Assembly (NCBI GenBank): GCA_021495925.1
Contig: JAKEKT010000010.1
Span: forward strand, 124,001 to 188,000
Source of the DNA: Diplodia intermedia
Taxonomy: Eukaryota; Ascomycota; Dothideomycetes; Botryosphaeriales; Botryosphaeriaceae
DNA length: 64,000 nt
Direction of reading: 5' to 3'
This document shows, piece after piece, positions 42,806 through 54,093 of this stretch (the stretch's first letter is position 1; every line of letters begins with the position of its first letter). The position numbers and the translations under genes were made by a program. The notes below the pieces were generated by a model, which worked only from the letters and a program-made list of their open reading frames with translations, had not been told where the DNA came from and did not search any database.

Positions 42806-44718
42806 ACTCTCCTTCTCGGGCGGCTACCTTATCGGAAACCATTTGCATGGCGGACGGCGTTATCTTACGGCATTTTTGAAAAGTTTCGGTGGTGGCTTGC
42901 TTGGAGAATTTGGCATTTACTGGAGCGCTATTCTTTCGGGTTCTGGGAAAAGTGGAAAAAGCGATTATTCTCTTCTTTCACTCTATCTTCTGTACAGGGA
43001 TTCTGCCTTCTCGAATCATCTTCCTTGTAGGAAGAAGAGACATGGCATCCTCTCGTCTTGGTTGTTCGGCTTTGGGCAGCTTCTGGACCACGGTACGGAG
43101 ACGGAGATATACCCCCGTTCGCTGCCATTCAGCAGAACGATGAACATGTTTGGCTTGAAGCCATGATCGATCATTATCGATGGTTGCGGTCGTTGTAGTG
43201 GTGGTAGTATCGGTGGAAGAGATCACGCGTAAACGTCTGCTTGTGTTTGGGGAAGTATTGATGAAATTGAGCGCAGAGGGACGCTAACAGTAGAATGTGT
43301 ACTGTGAAAAGCCACTACTGCTCGAATGTTTCCAGTCTTCTATACTACCATACGGCTTGCAGCCATTCTCTTTACTACTCTAAGGATTGAAGAGCGCAAT
43401 ATCTGGACTAATTTTGGTAACATCCTCACTACTTTGCCTGACTGCGATGGGTCCAGGGCGAACGAAAACGCAGAAAACAAGAAATTGAAATGGGATGCAG
43501 ATGAACCAACGACTAGTCTGCTGGTGCCTTGCTCCAAAGTCGATTAATTTACGAGTGCGAAATGGTGGTGGTTAGGGTGGTCGCAACAGTGAACAGGAAT
43601 TTCTGTACACACCACGTCTCTGCCCAATTTTATTGAAACGTCGAGCGAATTGACTACTCTCATCTAACATTCCAGCGTACTGATACATGCTAGACCCTAA
43701 TAGAAAGACCCAAAGGTGATGGGTAGAACGGAAGTGAAGGTAAGTGAAAGCGACGCCCATCCACGCCGCCAGCCCTGGCTTTGATCATACCGCCAAACCT
43801 CGACAACGGTCCACAATTCTGTCACGGCACAAGGCTCCTTTCACAGCCGAGCCTCAGGCCACACCGCCGTTCTTCGGCCGCATAAACAGTGTTTCGGCCG
43901 GCCCGTGTTTTTCCTTTGGCCCGCGAGGACTCGCTTTGCGTTTCAGCCCGCTTTTACTATCGTGGTCGAGGCACATTAGAAAAGCGGAAAAGAGAAACCA
44001 AGCAGAAAATTTCAAGAGCAGAGCGACGTATCTATTGCAGGATGCACTAGTGCAGGCTACAATCTCGTTTGTTTTTTTGCCGGGAGGTTTAGATGATAGG
44101 AAGAGGTTGATGCTGTGTGGCACACCATTGTGATCGCTTGTGGCTACTTTCCCTTCTGCATCGTAGCGTGATACTCTGATCTTGTCGAGGCATTTCGCGC
44201 TCCTTCGCGGCCAAAGAGTAAGTAGTCTAGGGGTATCGATCTACTGTGGCCAACTTTGGAAGGGTTAGCGCGAAATTGCTTGGAGGGATTCCTTTGACTG
44301 AAAATACCAGGAAAGGTCCTTTTCACCTGTAGCATCGGTCGAGGCACGGCAGTTAGACACGAAAGAAAGGAATATTGCGTTGTCAGAATTAGCAACGAGG
44401 GTATCGGATCATAAATCATAATTTAGGTTTTCGAGCTCTCTGCTAATCTGTAATCGAGCCGCACTCTCGTCCGATACCACTCTGTTCAAACGTATGTACC
44501 GAGAGAAGTAGCAGTAAGTACAGCACGAGCAACACGCATCCCAAAACAATAAGGGAAATAAAATAGACAGATTATCGCTGACTGGGACCATGAAGAGGGA
44601 GAGCAAGCGAGAGCGCTGACTGGGCCCCAATGCGAACCGTAGCACCCAACAGACGACTAGCAAAGTAGTGCACCAGGCACCTTCTGACGATGGCCATCGA
44701 TAGTCTACCGGCCGCTCT
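42806..44718. other. Convergent intergenic region, AT-richer, no supported gene
   Basis: About 1.9 kb between the 3' ends of RPC82 and the AT-hook protein gene. Only short frames occur, without family patterns or good starts. The region is AT-richer than the coding flanks. Confidence 0.5.
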
Positions 44719-46887
44719 TTAGAACACGTCATCCGGCCACTCGAAAGACGCGTTCCTCTGTTGAACAGTAACATGAGGCTTGGAAGCCTGCAGCTTTAGG
44801 TTCTCCGGCACCGAAGGCATTGGCGGAATGGTCTTGCCATTGGGTGCAACACTCACAGCGCTGCTGCTTCCTAGTTGCTCACCCCTACGTCGCTGACCAG
44901 GAGATACGGACCGAGTACTGCGACGCGTGACTGGATGAGAGGGCGTAGCAAGCGCGGACGGCCTGTTTGGGGAGCCGTCTCTAAGCAAAACCTTTGCGGT
45001 TGTCACATCCTCCTGGTTCATCGACTCGATTGCCTTGTCAATGCTAGCATGCACAACAGGCTGCTTCTCAACCGGCCTGGCCGCCTTTTCAGCAACCTCC
45101 ACGCTGACTGGCTTGTCTTGGGTTTGGGTTTCCGTTTGCTCGGCCTGCTTCCCGCGCTTCTCTTTGCCGGGCTTTGCTTGCTTTTGTGCTTCAGAAGAGC
45201 TCTTCTTCGGCCTGCCAGGGCGCCTTTTCTTGGGAAGGCCATTTGCCGCTCCCTCCCCTTCAGCATCATCACTTGCTTCAGGGCCAGGTTCGAAGGTCAA
45301 ATCCTCTCCGTCACCGCCTTTTTTCTTCTGGGCCGGGGCCGCCTTGGCCGATTTCATCAACTTGCCCTTGGCCTTCACTGGCGAGACACCTGCAATCCAG
45401 ATGTCCTTGGTCGCAGTGGGCGTGGGAGGCTCTGTTTCTTGAGCAGCATCGGCATGCTCGTCCATTTGTGCAGCTGGTGATGGTGGTGAAGATACCATGA
45501 CATCTTCGCGATTATCGACTCCGTCCGGAAATAGAAGGCGTTCAGAGGGTAGCGTAGGCAGGTCTCCCGCAGGCCCAGAAGCTCTTTTGCGGAGAGGTGT
45601 GGGAACTCGTGGCTTGTTGCTGTTCAGAGAAGCAGCCAGATGGGCGGGGAACGCGGGTACAGGAGGACTGTCTCCCAGGCAGTCGTACAACTCGCGGCGA
45701 GCATCCTTGAGCTTGAGCTCTAGGTCACTGACTCGCTTGTGTAGTTTGAGCTGTTTATCGATGTCTTTCTTGGAATGGATCCTGCGAAGCGTGCGAGGTG
45801 TCTGAGCGTCGCTCCAGTCGGCAGTTGGGGACGAAGGGGGAGCACGCTTCGTCAGCTGAGCTTCGGACCGGGCCCTCTTCAGGTTCATGAACGATGGTGT
45901 CTTAAAGTGAAGAGCGGACTTGCGCTCCGGCGGAGAAGAGAGGTCAGCGGCGCGTTTTGCAGCATCCTTCTGCTCGTAGGGACGGGAGAAATCCGGCTCG
46001 ATGCCGGCAACTCCTGAGTCCCTTTGGTTGGAGTGCTCACCTGCTGGCGCGGTGTAGCCCGGAGTGAAGATCTGGGTTCCATTTGAGATGGCATGAGTGC
46101 CCTGCTTGCCCAGCTGGCCTGTCTTCTTCAGATGCGCATATACCTCATCGGCCTTCAACGCCCGTTCCCGAAGCTGACGCGCCTGCTCGTCCAGTGCCTC
46201 TTCGATGAGCTCCTGTCGCGCCTCGCTCCATTTCTGCTGCATCTTCTGCCAGATGTTGACCGGGTTGAAAGTCGAGGCAAGCGAACGCCCAAAACGAAAG
46301 ATGCCCGACTCCCTGGTGTTAGCCGAGCCTGCAGTACCGGTGGTGGCAGTACTTGTCACAGACTGGTTGGGCTGGTGCGAAGAAGCCCGGAGAGAGGTGT
46401 GGCTGTGCGTCGGGGCGGTATCGTTGGCAGCATGGTACTCTTCCATGAGGTGGTCAATGGGCGCAATTCCGCGACTGCTGGAAAAGAAGCGGGTGAAGAC
46501 GCTGGGCGGCTGGTTGCTTGCGCGGTCGTGCATGCTGGCCTCCTGGAACCTGGACAGGCGGCCGGGCGACGAGACCTGGCGACGGCTGTGCGAGCCCTTG
46601 GTGCGGCGGCTGCGCTGGGAAGAGTCAGGAGACCAGGCCTCCTCCTCCGTCAGCGGCCAGTTCGCAGAACGGCGGCGCTTGGATGAGTAGGAGGTATCAT
46701 CCACCTCTCCAGCGAGCCGCGGGCCGATGTCTATGTCATGCGATTTGTGGCGGCGCTTCCTTGAGCCTTGGTCAGGCTTCTCGTCGCTCGAGGCGTTGTT
46801 GTACATGGTAGCCGAGGGAAGCTGCAGGCCGTCGACGATGGATGAACGGCGGCGGCGAGGTGCGGCGGGAAGCTGAGGGTTGTCCAT
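44719..46887 (-). CDS. Fungal nuclear protein with AT-hook-like motif
   Basis: A single-exon gene for 722 residues. It is mostly disordered and basic, with probable nuclear localisation signals (RKRRHKSHD, SKRRRS) and an AT-hook-like KKRRPGRPKK. One short ordered region is visible: FNPVNIWQKMQQKWSEARQE followed by a helix LIEEALDEQARQLRERALKADEVY. A second helix DKQLKLHKRVSDLELKLKDARREL is coiled-coil-like. The protein ends SFEWPDDVF. I believe similar proteins occur across filamentous ascomycetes, sometimes called nuclear RNA-binding proteins, but no function can be assigned from sequence. Confidence 0.72.
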   Translation of the reverse strand: MDNPQLPAAPRRRRSSIVDGLQLPSATMYNNASSDEKPDQGSRKRRHKSHDIDIGPRLAGEVDDTSYSSKRRRSANWPLTEEEAWSPDSSQRSRRTKGSHSRRQVSSPGRLSRFQEASMHDRASNQPPSVFTRFFSSSRGIAPIDHLMEEYHAANDTAPTHSHTSLRASSHQPNQSVTSTATTGTAGSANTRESGIFRFGRSLASTFNPVNIWQKMQQKWSEARQELIEEALDEQARQLRERALKADEVYAHLKKTGQLGKQGTHAISNGTQIFTPGYTAPAGEHSNQRDSGVAGIEPDFSRPYEQKDAAKRAADLSSPPERKSALHFKTPSFMNLKRARSEAQLTKRAPPSSPTADWSDAQTPRTLRRIHSKKDIDKQLKLHKRVSDLELKLKDARRELYDCLGDSPPVPAFPAHLAASLNSNKPRVPTPLRKRASGPAGDLPTLPSERLLFPDGVDNREDVMVSSPPSPAAQMDEHADAAQETEPPTPTATKDIWIAGVSPVKAKGKLMKSAKAAPAQKKKGGDGEDLTFEPGPEASDDAEGEGAANGLPKKRRPGRPKKSSSEAQKQAKPGKEKRGKQAEQTETQTQDKPVSVEVAEKAARPVEKQPVVHASIDKAIESMNQEDVTTAKVLLRDGSPNRPSALATPSHPVTRRSTRSVSPGQRRRGEQLGSSSAVSVAPNGKTIPPMPSVPENLKLQASKPHVTVQQRNASFEWPDDVF

Positions 46888-47767
46888 GCGTGCGGCCTAT
46901 GAACACTGGTTAGTCGTTGCGGGTGCGCCCGGTAGAGGTTCTGCGCACGCTGTTGAGTTGCGCCATGGCGTAAGACGCGCGCGGCGGCGGTGGAGGTGAC
47001 AGGTTGAAACGCTGGAGAGTTGGCGGATTGTCTAGCGTCGTCGGGCGCGTGCAGGCCGGCGGACGGATATCAATGGCCTATAAGCCAGCGGAAGAGGCCG
47101 TAAGTCGTGAAAGCGCTACGTGGGCGGGCTGCTGCGGGAGAGGCTGCGGCTGGGACGTCGCGTGAAGAGCGGGCGCGGGCGTGTCGTCGCGCGTTTCCAC
47201 CCATGCCCGCTCATGCAGCCGGGATCATGCCCGTTTCCACGGCGATGGCCTGTTCACCAACCACCGCACCGTCGCTTCTGCACCTGCCCATTTCGACCCT
47301 CTTGCTCGAAACATGAAACTTCCATTTTGTGCTTATCTAACTACCGAGAGCCACTTGCCAGATATCCACCCATAGTGGCAAAGCGCTGGGCATTCGCTCT
47401 AGCCGCCCAAAATGGTGCCGTACGTCTCCTCCCGGAACCATCAAAACCCAAACGAAAGCATCGCCGGCTGGTGCGTTGCGGCGGAAAGTGTACAGGCTAG
47501 GAAAATGCTGCATTAGAGGGAGGGGCTGGGCCAATGTGCCCTCGGTCGGAGAATAGGAAAAATAGCAACAGCATGTAATCTCCGGAATGCGCCGGCTTGA
47601 AAGGGAATCCAACGTAAAAGAAAATGGTATCGTCGTCAGGCCGAACATTGCGGCTGTAAAGAATCACAGAGAAAGCAACAACTCCTAGCGTAACAACGCT
47701 CACAATCTTAACAACCAGCGCAAAATCTTCGTCAACACGACACCCAGCTACTGCCAGTCGCCAAGAT
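46888..47767. other. Promoter of the AT-hook gene and 3' flank of veA
   Basis: About 880 nt between two minus-strand genes. No supported coding frame. Confidence 0.5.
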
Positions 47768-49630
47768 TCAGTTCGACAGAGGCACGCGCCTGCTCCGGTG
47801 CGTGCCGTCTGCGCGCCGGTAGCTCATTGCCCGATCGTCAAGAAGCTCCTCGTCCGTCGACGCGTCGAGCGCACCCAGACCACCATCTTCCCCCGCCAGG
47901 TTGACGTTGGGACGGGCTCCACCGCGCAGCGGCTGCTCAATGTGGTTGGTGTCAAACGTGGCCGAAAACGAGCGCTTGGCCGAACCGCCGAGCGCCTGGC
48001 CGTTCGAGTCGCTGTGGCTGCTATAAGGCTTACTGGAAAAGCCACGCGCAGCCAAGGGGTCGTTGGGCGCGGCCACTGGGCCAGACATTGGCATGCCAGC
48101 AGACATCGGGTACGAAGGGGAGACTGGCTCAAGCTTTTCTGTGGGAGGCTGGAGCGTCTTGAGCGGCGCGAGACTGTATCCATTCATCGAGTGCGAGCTG
48201 GCAGGAGCCTGAGATCCGTTCGAATGAGGGGCTTGGGAGCTGGGCATGGGCTGCGCAGGAGGCGGGTTCATCTGTTGGTGCCGGCTGTATCCCGAATCCA
48301 AGGTTCCAAAAGGGGCGGCCATTTGGTTCGGGGTTTGCTGCGGGCCAGCCAAAGATGGCCGACGGTACTCCGAGCCGGCGCTGCTGTAATCCAAGCTGTC
48401 GTGGCGGACAGGAGCCGGCTGCTCGTAGTGTCCGTACTGCTGGTTCGAGCCATAACCGTACGGCTGGGCCATCGGCATCTGGGGCTGGGCCTGCGGCTGC
48501 CACGAGTGCTGGGACTGCATGTAAGGAGCCTGGGGAGGATGCATGGCCGGCTGCTGAGGTGCAGGAGGGTACTGGCTCTGGTATTGCGGAGCTGGCGCGG
48601 CGGGGTATTGCATCTGCGAAGGGTATGCGTTTTGGGGAGCCTGCGGAGGCGGCATCTGGTTCTGATAGCCCTGCTGGTACGAGTTGGCCATCTCTTGCAT
48701 GGAAGGACGACGAGGCGGCGGAGCATATGATGCGTTGCTCGCGTTGCTTTGCGACCTCGGACGGTCGCTTCCATCGGTCATGGGCTGGGGCGTGTGCACA
48801 GCATTCTGGCCGTAAACATCGGGAGTGGCAGTCCGGTTACGCTCGTAAGCCGTCTTGTCCTCGTACTCGTCCCAATCTTCCTTAGTCTTGTTGTCACGCC
48901 TCCTCATCCGCACGTCGCGACGAATGCGGACGCGACATCCTTGCTCAGCGACCATGCGGCTCAGAGCAGTGCTCTCTGTAAGACCAGGGAACTTCTTGGC
49001 GCTAAAGACGCTGAAGGGAGCAGACTTGACCTCCAGTCTGTGGGACACGTGGGCATCAACGCGGCCGTTCTGAACATTCTCTCCGCGGTCGTCGCCGTCC
49101 ATATCCTTGTGCTCCTTCAATTCCTCATACAGGGCAAAGCTAAGGCGATACTTCCCCTCATGGCGAACAGACAAATCCGGGAAGATGAAGTAACCAGCGG
49201 GGGTCGGACGGTCCAGATAAGCCATACCAGCGACCGGAGTTCCAGTCAAGACGGGGAAACTAGCAGGGTTCGGTTGAACGCGTCCTTGAGCAATAGAGCG
49301 GGCGTTCTCGAGGGTAGCGAACAGGAAGAAGTTCGCGTTGTAGGAAAACGTGATGTCATTTTGCCTGTTCTCGCCCTCGAAGATGCGCAGCTCGACAATC
49401 GGAGGCGGGTCGACGGGACGGCGGTCGGCAGATGCTTCTACATGTCAGTCGAGACTCCCGGCTTGCTTGGCTTGGAGCGTATGCTCACATTTGGCTCCAG
49501 AGCCACAGGCTCTGGCACGCTCAGGCTGCTGGATGACTTGCATCTGATACGTGATCTTCTTGCCCTCCTTGGTCGTTCTGGACGAAGAGCTTATCGTCTC
49601 GTTGGCCACGGGAATGATACTCGTCGCCAT
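47768..49630 (-). CDS. veA: Velvet-domain developmental and secondary-metabolism regulator VeA
   Basis: Two exons, 49630-49489 and 49434-47768, flank a 54-nt intron with acceptor TAGAAG and give 602 residues. The velvet domain (about residues 18-230) is unmistakable: TKEGKKITYQMQVIQQPERA, SSADRRPVDPPPIVELRIFE, FSYNANFFLFATLENA, GYFIFPDLSVRHEGKYRLSF and KKFPGLTESTALSRMVAEQG, then RVRIRRDVRMRRR. Next comes a long Gln/Pro/Tyr-rich region, then a C-terminal block with KRSFSATFDTNHIEQPLRGG and MSYRRADGTHRSRR. VeA links light response, sexual development and secondary metabolism through a complex with VelB and LaeA. A longer intron that used the first AG would create a stop. Confidence 0.94.
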
Positions 49631-52600
49631 GGTTGTCGGTAGTGGAGAGAATCAATCGGTCGGAAGAAAAGATGCTGGACACGAGGGATGGTTTAGCGGA
49701 CTGGTGGCATGACAGCAGAGCGTGGGCGGCAGCTCCCTTGCATGGCGGGTCGACGCGCATGCCTGACAAGAGCCAAGAATGGCACTTACGGGAATAACGG
49801 AGTCGTACACAGGGACGATCCAAGAGGCAACAAATAATAATGAGTCCGCTGAATTGGTATCTGGATCGGGATTTGTTAGTGGGAAGCTTGGATGACTGGC
49901 AAACGCGGGTTGGCGTTACGTGCGAGGAGCCGAAAGGACAAGGCCGGAGCGAGCGAGCGAGCGCAGCGTGCGGCGTGGACGCGTGAGTGCTCAAGGAGGT
50001 CGGCGGCGGCACTCACAATTGCAGAGTTGCGGAGAGAATGGGCAGCGAGCGACGTCCGACAGATCAAGCAGCACAATGGCGCGGGCGAGAGCTGCTGGGC
50101 GTGCTTGTCAGACGAGCAGCAGCAGGCAAGCGGGCTCGCGGTCGCACGGTGTCGAGGCGGCGCTGGCACAGGGAGGTGCAACGTACGAGGTGGTAGAGCG
50201 GTTCGGCAGGCCCGCGGGCGTCGACGTCGTCGCGGTGGTGTCGACGGAAGGGTTGCGGGTGCGTCGCTCTCTGAAGGGCCAGAGAGGAGAGGTGGTGGTG
50301 GTGGGTGAGAAGACAGGCGGGAGCGAGTCGGGGGATGGAGGAACCGGCTGGCTGGGGACTGGCGCTCGGACTTTTCTTTGGAGCGCTCGCTTTGGGAGCC
50401 GCTTTCCCCGTCGCTCCCGCCGCTTGACTCGCCAGTTCCTCTCATCCCACGCTGCTGGGCCTGGGGCCCGGGGCCGGCCGCTTCGCCACAGCGACACACG
50501 CGCGCCCTCTCCGGCCCGGCGCCTGAATCTGGCGGCACCCTCTCGCGCTGCGCCCGCTCTGCGCCTGCTGTGCGTTTGTGAGCGCTGGAGCGAGCCTATC
50601 GCCCAGGCGTCTCGAGCCGAGAGGAGAGACACCAGACAGCGCCGCGTCTCGACATCCCTGCTTTGAGCTGAGCCCATCAGCCGCCCTCCGGCCTGTGCGC
50701 CCGGGCCCGGGATTCCGCCCAGCGCAGACGGGACGGTGCGGAGATGGACAGCGGGACGCGGGTGCGTTTGGGCTGGCGAGATTGAGCCTGCGCTGTCCAT
50801 GGCGCACGTCTTGCGAGGATCCCCTCGCACTCTCGCTTCCTGCGGCGCGCACGTTAATTGTCGACAGCTGCCGGGCTGGGGCGCTTCGACCCTGCCCGAC
50901 CCAAGGACGAGGAATGCGGGCGCGCCTCCTGGTGCCGGCGCAGCATAGGACCCGACTCTGCACGCCCAAATCTGGGCCGCATCGCGCTGCTGCTCCGCCT
51001 GCGCTTCCGCACTGCACATCGCCGATGCGCCCGATCAGTCACACCATGGCGCCCGCGCCGTGCGCGCAACTGCCCCCAGCTGTGCAGGCCGTACGGGCGC
51101 GCTGAAGACTGGCCTGCCACACGTTGCCTTTGGACCTCAACGGTGCTTGGGTCCCTGCCGGGCTTTGTGTGGTGCAGGCGCCGGAAATGGAATGGCAGGG
51201 GCGTGGTTGGCAGCAATCAGGCCATTTGCGCCATGGCTGCGCCGTCCCAGCCCAGTGATTGGGGGGCCCGCGCACAAGGGCGACCAGGGCGCAGCCAATC
51301 GGCCGGCGAGCCCGCACACCCTCGCGCGCGCTGCCCGTCTCTGATTTGGTGCGCTCGCAGCAGGCAGGTGGCTTGTGGCCCGCGGCGATCAGATCACCCT
51401 TTGCAGCTGTGCCGTTGCACCGCTGCTGTCTGAGCGGGTGAAGAGACACTCTCGACAGCCGGGCGAGCCATGACGGCAGCGAACCACCAAGCAGACAGTG
51501 GCGCCCACGTTTCCCACCGCGAGCCTCAGCCGGAGGCCAGCCAGCCGCTCGGCGTGCCCGCAACCGCCCGCATGCGAACCACTCCCGCCCATCTTGACAC
51601 ATGCAAAGCATGGCCCTCTGCGCCGCGCTGTGCCTGCGCCGAACCAGCGCCCTGGCTTGCAACTCCCCGCAGCCTGGGAGCTGGCGACTGCTCGTCGGAC
51701 CTTTTCTGCTCCAATGCTCCCCCAGAAAGCCAGTTGCACCATCGCCGCCCATGCGCGGGCTCGAGCACGCACGCATCCCTGAGCGAGCCATCGCCACCTT
51801 CCTTGTCGGGCCACGTTAAATAAAAGTGCCGCCGTCCTCGCGCCTAGCAGGCCTCCCCCTCGTCACCTCAACATGTGCAAGACTGGCTGACCGTCGCCCT
51901 GCCGCTTTACACACCGTCGTCGTCACCGCTACAATCTCTGTCTCTGGCCCCTCGGTGCAGCTGCGAGCACGACTCCATCGACGTTTACCCTGCTAGTGTC
52001 CGTCAAGTGGCAGGCGCTATCGACTCGGTCCAGTCACCAGTGCCGAAGGCTTATTGCCCTGGAACTTACCTCTCAACTCGCAAGCCACACGTCACCGCGC
52101 TTCGACGTCATACGGGGGAGCCTCGAGCGACGCCAGCGCCAGCGCCAGCGCCTCTGTGCATTCTCGAACACGCCAAAACACCACCTGACGAGTCGGGTTG
52201 CATGCAAGTGCGCCGCAGAGCATCGAGTTGATTAACCTCCTGCAGCCGTTACCTGACACTTGCGCTGGATCCTTAGAGTTTGGCATGCGCTAAAGCAAGC
52301 ATAAACGCTTGCTTTGGTGCCGGCCTTGGTGCTGATTCGGCACTCAAAGGTACACATGGAATGGCTCGAAACCGCCCCACGAACATGGTCCTTTGCGGCG
52401 TTGGAAGTCATGAGACGGCAATTGTTCGAGTCCCAGGGCTTGTAGATCCAGCGTGCCGCCGAGCATTCCATTGGCCCTGCGTTGCCCCAAGTACCAATCC
52501 CAGATCCGACCGCGTGTTGCCTCGTAGCCTAAATACTGGGCGCTCCTTCGTACTTGTCCCGGCGCCAGGGTCGGAGTTCTAGATTGCCCGTGGAATTATA

Positions 52601-54093
52601 CTTTGCCTCGGCATCAAGCAGTTACGCGCAATCGGAGCCGACGCCTACGTTTAAGGTTCCAAAGCACTTGACGTGCCAATGTAGCGTGAGCACCTCCAGG
52701 GCTGTACTTGCGCGGCCTTTCGTTTCGTTCGTGCTCGTATGCGCGGACGGAGACTTAGCCACGCCAGCTTGGCCTAGCTCGAACAAGTGGCTGCGCACAG
52801 CCGCATCTACAACGCGTCTCCTAATAGCACGACCGCCTCCAATTCCATTACTATTCTCCCTGCCAACGGCGCACACACTAGCCTGAACCTCGGTCCCAGC
52901 GACGCCGTGCTAAAAAGACCCCAGCTGATGTCTTGCGCCTATCCAATTTCCAACCGGGGCGGCAACTCTTCGCACTACGGCCGATGGAAAAGGGGCCGAG
53001 GACGGAGAGACGGGGGCCTGGGTGCAACATGGTAAGACAGCGATTACTAGTTTCGGCCTTCTTGCTGCATTCTGTACGATGGTCGTGACGGGAGGACGGC
53101 ACTACTTTGAAGCGTCACGCGCTAAACCTGGCCCCCTGCCTCTGCCGCCCCCAACTATTGTTCAGCCCGTCAGCGCTGTCGTGCATTGGTCTCCAGACAT
53201 GTCTATGTTTTCTTTTTCCCCAGGACCCGGTGCTCAAAACAAAAGCAAGGAGGCGACGGTGATGAGGGGGCCGGGCCGGCTGAATAAACGGGTGTTGGTT
53301 GGTTTTCTGCAACCACGTGGTCCATTTGCTGGGGAACGATGTCTTGCTACGGACTTGGCGCCGACGGGAATGGATGGACTGATGCGATCGCTATTGCTCT
53401 AGTCGTCCTTTACCCAATATTACCGTCGATCGAAATGGCCAAATTAACCATTAAGCTAAGTAATACCAAAGGAATCGGATCGTGCTACGCAAGACATCCA
53501 GTAGTCAGTTCAAACGACCATTCTTGAGTGTATCCGAAAAAAAAAAAAAAAGGAAATGTGAATGATGGAGGTGGTGTGAGGTGGATCGAGAAAGAGCAGG
53601 ATGGTCTGGGACTTCCTGGATAGGCTAACTGTAGGGCACGCAAAACTCCGTAGAGGGCTGCTCGTCTCAACTTGGGGGGTGGGATAGCAGGGTGGTGGCA
53701 TAGTACTCGCTACAGCCAACTGCACGTGAACTTCGGTTTCGAATGCCACTGGAAAGATCGGAACAAAAACACGCTCACAGTTGGTTCCGCGTATTTGAGC
53801 TTTCCATTTCCCGCGCAACACACTATCATACCCTTCATGTGTGTGGGAAGCTGGGGCGTTTATCTGAAATCATGATTGTTCGCCTTACTGATTCCACATC
53901 TCGACCACGCATTCATGCCAGAGTACGAACAAACCCGGAATGGATATTTAGGATAAACATTACAAGCAATCGATTGAGGTAGCCAACTCACTAATTGTAT
54001 TCCACGAATTCGTTTACTCTCAAACCTACCTCAACGGGCAAATAATCCAAATCCGTCATCCAGAATTGTCTCATGATCATTCATCACCCAAAA
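49631..54093. other. 4.5 kb region without supported genes, upstream of veA
   Basis: This is the longest gap in the window, between the veA start and the 3' end of TRS130. The left part (to about 51.8 kb) is very GC-rich, so long open frames arise on both strands by composition; none shows a family pattern. A TATA-like stretch GTTAAATAAAAG at about 51816 followed by C/T-rich sequence and a five-codon ATG frame near 51872 could mark a transcript. GCCAGC-type short repeats lie near 52130-52150 and an A run of about 16 at 53540. It probably includes a long veA promoter and leader. Confidence 0.45.

Noticed and set aside
42806..44718. Searched for a mobile element in this AT-richer gap
   Set aside because: No transposase or reverse transcriptase pattern, terminal repeats or target duplications were seen.
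49920..51019. Several open frames of 200-300 residues on both strands upstream of veA
   Set aside because: They overlap one another in conflicting frames, are Arg/Ala/Gly-rich and have no plausible domain; GC content explains them.
52390..52445. TTGTTCGAGTCCCAG resembling a tRNA B box
   Set aside because: The flanking bases do not form a T stem, and no A box or acceptor stem is found at the right distance.
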